Below are positions 13,668-15,524 of a stretch of 15,524 nt of DNA, piece after piece. Origin of the DNA: JAUWOY01 sp034431315 (GTDB taxonomy: Bacteria > Chloroflexota > Anaerolineae > VGOG01); assembly GCA_034431315.1 (NCBI GenBank), contig DAOUDK010000081.1, positions 1 to 15,524 of the forward strand, written 5' to 3'. Each line of letters starts with the position of its first letter. The first letter of the stretch is position 1. The notes beneath the pieces were generated by a model. That model had not been told where the DNA came from, made no database searches, and was given only the letters and a program-made list of their open reading frames with translations. The position numbers and the translations under genes are program-made.

Positions 13668-14783
13668 ATGGGTCTGATCGTTATTCGCTACGGCGAGATC
13701 GGCTTGAAAGGCAAGAACAGGCCGTATTTCGTCAAGCGACTGCGCAAGAACATCAGGGAGTGCTTGCAGGGGAATGACATAACGGGCGAGGTGCGCAGCG
13801 TCGGGCAGCGCGTCTACGTGCGGGTCGAGCAGGTGGAACGGGCCATGGAGAAGCTGCGGGACGTGTTCGGCGTGGTTTCTCTGAGCCCGGCCCAGGAGGT
13901 TGCAGCTGATATTGAGGTCATCAAGGCAGAGGCGCTGCAGGTGGCCCAGAGAGCTGGCCTGAACGAGAAGCGATCTTTCCGCATGCAGAGCCGCCGGGCC
14001 GACAAGTCTTTTCCCCTGATTTCGCCTGAGATCAATCGCGTCGTCGGTGCTCACGTCCAGAAAGCGACCGGGGCGCAGGTTGACCTCTCCGACGAGGCTG
14101 ACCTCACCATCGGCGTCGAGGTGCGGCGGGGCCACGCGCTGGTCTTCGGCCAGACGGTGGCTGGGCACGGGGGATTGCCCCTGGGCACGCAGGGGCGGGC
14201 GGTGGCGCTGATGTCCGGCGGCATTGATTCGCCCGTGGCTGCCTGGATGATCATGAGGCGGGGGTGTGCGGTGATCCCCGTCCACTTTCGCCAGAGCGAG
14301 GTAGAGCTAGCCAAGTTCATGGACAACTGCGAAGTCTTATCGCGTTACGCCTACGGCTGGGACATGCGCCCCATCGTGCTGGATCACCGAGAGGTCTTCG
14401 GCGAGACCTACGAGAAGCTCCGCAGCGTCGGCGCTGAGCGCTGGACCTGCATATTCTGCAAGCGGGCCCTGCTGCAAAAAGCCTGCCAGATCGCCGACCA
14501 GCACCGGGCCAAAGCCCTGGTCATGGGAGATTCACTGGGCCAGGTGGCCAGCCAGACCCTGGATAATCTGGAGGTCATCTCCTATGGTATCGAAAAGCCG
14601 ATCCTGCGCCCCCTCATCGGCCTGGACAAGACGGAGATCACCGCCCTGGCGCGGCGCATTGGCACCTTCGATATCTCCATCCGTGAAGCTAAGTCTTGTC
14701 CGTACCTGCCGCCTGACCCGTTGACCAGGGCCAGTTTGCCCAAGCTGAGGGCTATTCTGGAGAGGATGAGGGATGGGGGATGA
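13668..14783 (+). CDS. thiI: ThiI-type tRNA 4-thiouridine synthase, CxxC form without rhodanese
   Basis: ThiI adenylates U8 of tRNA and replaces its oxygen with sulfur. It can also serve thiamine thiazole synthesis. The 371-residue protein has an N-terminal ferredoxin-like domain (IVIRYGEIGLKGKNR, 4-18), a THUMP domain (about 60-165, including SFRMQSRRADKSFP) and a PP-loop ATP pyrophosphatase domain with LMSGGIDSPVAAW (181-193). There is no C-terminal rhodanese domain, and the usual EDCC-type motif is replaced by SCPYLPPDP (343-351). Instead it has CIFC (Cys261, Cys264) and Cys344, a set resembling archaeal ThiI, where conserved cysteines bind an iron-sulfur cluster. A frame opening at 13629 is rejected because it overlaps the promoter. 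The ATG at 13668 has AAGGA 6 nt upstream. The last codons lie in a heptamer repeat. Confidence 0.9.
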   Translation: MGLIVIRYGEIGLKGKNRPYFVKRLRKNIRECLQGNDITGEVRSVGQRVYVRVEQVERAMEKLRDVFGVVSLSPAQEVAADIEVIKAEALQVAQRAGLNEKRSFRMQSRRADKSFPLISPEINRVVGAHVQKATGAQVDLSDEADLTIGVEVRRGHALVFGQTVAGHGGLPLGTQGRAVALMSGGIDSPVAAWMIMRRGCAVIPVHFRQSEVELAKFMDNCEVLSRYAYGWDMRPIVLDHREVFGETYEKLRSVGAERWTCIFCKRALLQKACQIADQHRAKALVMGDSLGQVASQTLDNLEVISYGIEKPILRPLIGLDKTEITALARRIGTFDISIREAKSCPYLPPDPLTRASLPKLRAILERMRDGG

Positions 14784-14812
14784 GTAACGAGGCACGAGGG
14801 ATGAGTAAGTGG
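14764..14812. repeat. In-phase heptamer array spanning the thiI-DUF4416 junction
   Basis: Seven consecutive 7-mers read GGATGAG, GGATGGG, GGATGAG, TAACGAG, GCACGAG, GGATGAG, TAAGTGG. The array covers the last thiI codons and its stop (14781-14783), the GAGGG ribosome-binding site (14796-14800) and the GTG start (14809-14811) of the DUF4416 gene. Confidence 0.65.
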
Positions 14813-15411
14813 GAAGGATCAAGGAACCTTTGCCGGTGAAACTGATAGCAAGTTTGTTTGCAGGCAGCGGGGAGCTTCTGGAGGAGGCCGGGGTCAGGCT
14901 AAGCCAGGAGTTCGGCCCTATTGACTACGAGAGCGAGCTTCTGCCCTTTGACCATACCACCTACTACGCAGCGGAGTTCGGGGAGAACCTGAAGCGGAGG
15001 TTCGTAGCTTTCGAGGAGCTCGTGCATCCGGGCAAGCTGGCGGAAATCAAGCTGCTGACCAACGCTCTGGAGATGGAATGGGCGGTGGGCGGAAGGGCTC
15101 GCAAAGGCAAGCGGCGAATCAACATTGACCCTGGCTATGTCTCCCACTCCAAGCTGGTCTTGGCCACCACCAAGAATCACGCCCACCGCATTTATCTGGG
15201 CCCCGTCCTGAGCGGCTCGACTGAGCTCGCCGAAGTCCCGTCGAAGGGCCAGGGCATCTACGCTGAGGTGACCCTGCACTTTCGCGACGGCACCTTCCGC
15301 GGCTGGCCGTGGACCTACCCCGATTATGCTAGCCCGCCTCTCATCGCCATCTTCAACCAGATCCGCGCGCTTTACGTGAAGCAGTTGCGCACAATAGCCA
15401 ATACCCAATAG
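14809..15411 (+). CDS. DUF4416 family protein with an in-frame insert
   Basis: This 200-residue protein of unknown function has the DUF4416 signature throughout: MGRIKEPLPVKL (1-12), LLPFDHTTYY (44-53), IKLLTN (80-85), INIDPGY (104-110), ATTKNHAHRIYL (119-130), GIYAEVTL (149-156) and WTYPDY (168-173). The GTG start has GAGGG (14796-14800) 8 nt upstream and yields the usual MGxIxxPxPVKL beginning. It follows thiI by 25 nt and is probably cotranscribed. Family members normally read HRIYLGxGIYAEVTL without a break. Here 16 extra residues (PVLSGSTELAEVPSKG) sit between HRIYLG and QGIYAEVTL, encoded by palindrome-containing DNA at 15203-15250 that looks like an inserted repeat. The family core on both sides is intact, so the protein may still be functional. 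Confidence 0.88.
   Translation: MGRIKEPLPVKLIASLFAGSGELLEEAGVRLSQEFGPIDYESELLPFDHTTYYAAEFGENLKRRFVAFEELVHPGKLAEIKLLTNALEMEWAVGGRARKGKRRINIDPGYVSHSKLVLATTKNHAHRIYLGPVLSGSTELAEVPSKGQGIYAEVTLHFRDGTFRGWPWTYPDYASPPLIAIFNQIRALYVKQLRTIANTQ
15198..15250. repeat. 48-bp in-gene palindromic-repeat insertion
   Basis: GGGCC occurs at 15198-15202 and 15246-15250, bracketing 43 bp that contain TCGAC (15217-15221) and GTCGA (15240-15244) and the ends GTCCTGAGC and GTCGAAGG. Repeats with ends of that kind are common between genes in environmental bacteria, as I recall. Deleting 48 bp (one GGGCC copy plus the 43 bp) leaves codons for HRIYLGQGIYAEVTL, the uninterrupted DUF4416 motif. Confidence 0.6.
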
Positions 15412-15417
15412 CTGTCG

Positions 15418-15500
15418 TGTAGCAGGCATCGTTAACAGGCAAAATGTAGCAGCGGAACGTTAACAATCTAAGCGCGTTTTTGTATTACCCATCGTTTACA
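15418..15500. repeat. Direct repeats TGTAGCAG...CGTTAACA at the right edge
   Basis: TGTAGCAG-n4-CGTTAACA (15418-15437) is repeated as TGTAGCAG-n5-CGTTAACA (15445-15465). A third partial copy CATCGTTTACA lies at 15490-15500. The region after the DUF4416 stop is richer in A+T than the window and holds no recognisable gene up to the edge. It could be a set of regulator-binding sites or the end of a mobile element lying outside the window. Confidence 0.5.
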
Positions 15501-15524
15501 CATAGTGGTAACCTTATAGGAAAA

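Overview
The window reads as a chromosomal segment of a bacterium with moderately high G+C. The best guess is a member of the Chloroflexota (Anaerolineae-like). This rests on the gene content (DUF5678 and DUF4416 proteins, an MshA/sucrose-phosphate-synthase-like glycosyltransferase, long Thr-Pro linkers in surface proteins, and a secreted protein ending in an LYLPLV tail), on heptameric repeats at gene junctions, and on textbook sigma-70 promoters. No rRNA, tRNA, CRISPR array or intact mobile element was seen. The assignment is inference, not proof.

Left part (1-3765, minus strand). A HAD phosphatase, an L-2-amino-thiazoline-4-carboxylate-hydrolase-family protein and a FemAB/CelD-like acyltransferase run from a promoter at about 3765. 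The last two overlap by 4 bases. Then come a palindromic element, a GT4 glycosyltransferase, and possibly the first codons of another gene at the window edge.

Middle (3821-5589, plus). A consensus promoter divergent from the HAD promoter drives a small DUF5678 protein, whose gene overlaps the start of an HD-domain CCA tRNA nucleotidyltransferase.

Accessory block (5681-10857, plus). It holds a stand-alone SpoIIE-type PP2C phosphatase on its own promoter. A second promoter, with a palindrome over its -35 box, then drives three genes: a 904-residue membrane protein (19 pentapeptide repeats, transmembrane helices, two PPC-like domains on Thr-Pro linkers), a secreted seven-repeat BNR/beta-propeller-like protein, and a 116-residue P-loop kinase-like protein. 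This is the least familiar part of the window and a candidate envelope or signalling module.

Right part (10869-15524, plus). secD and secF follow a perfect-consensus promoter and end at a strong terminator. thiI (lacking rhodanese, with a CxxC motif) has its own promoter and is followed by a DUF4416 gene.

The most striking small-scale signals are repeats interacting with genes. The DUF4416 gene carries what looks like a 48-bp in-frame palindromic-repeat insertion flanked by a 5-bp duplication, and removing it restores the family motif. In-phase heptamer arrays sit at the secD-secF and thiI-DUF4416 junctions. Six predicted promoters all have a 17-bp spacer.
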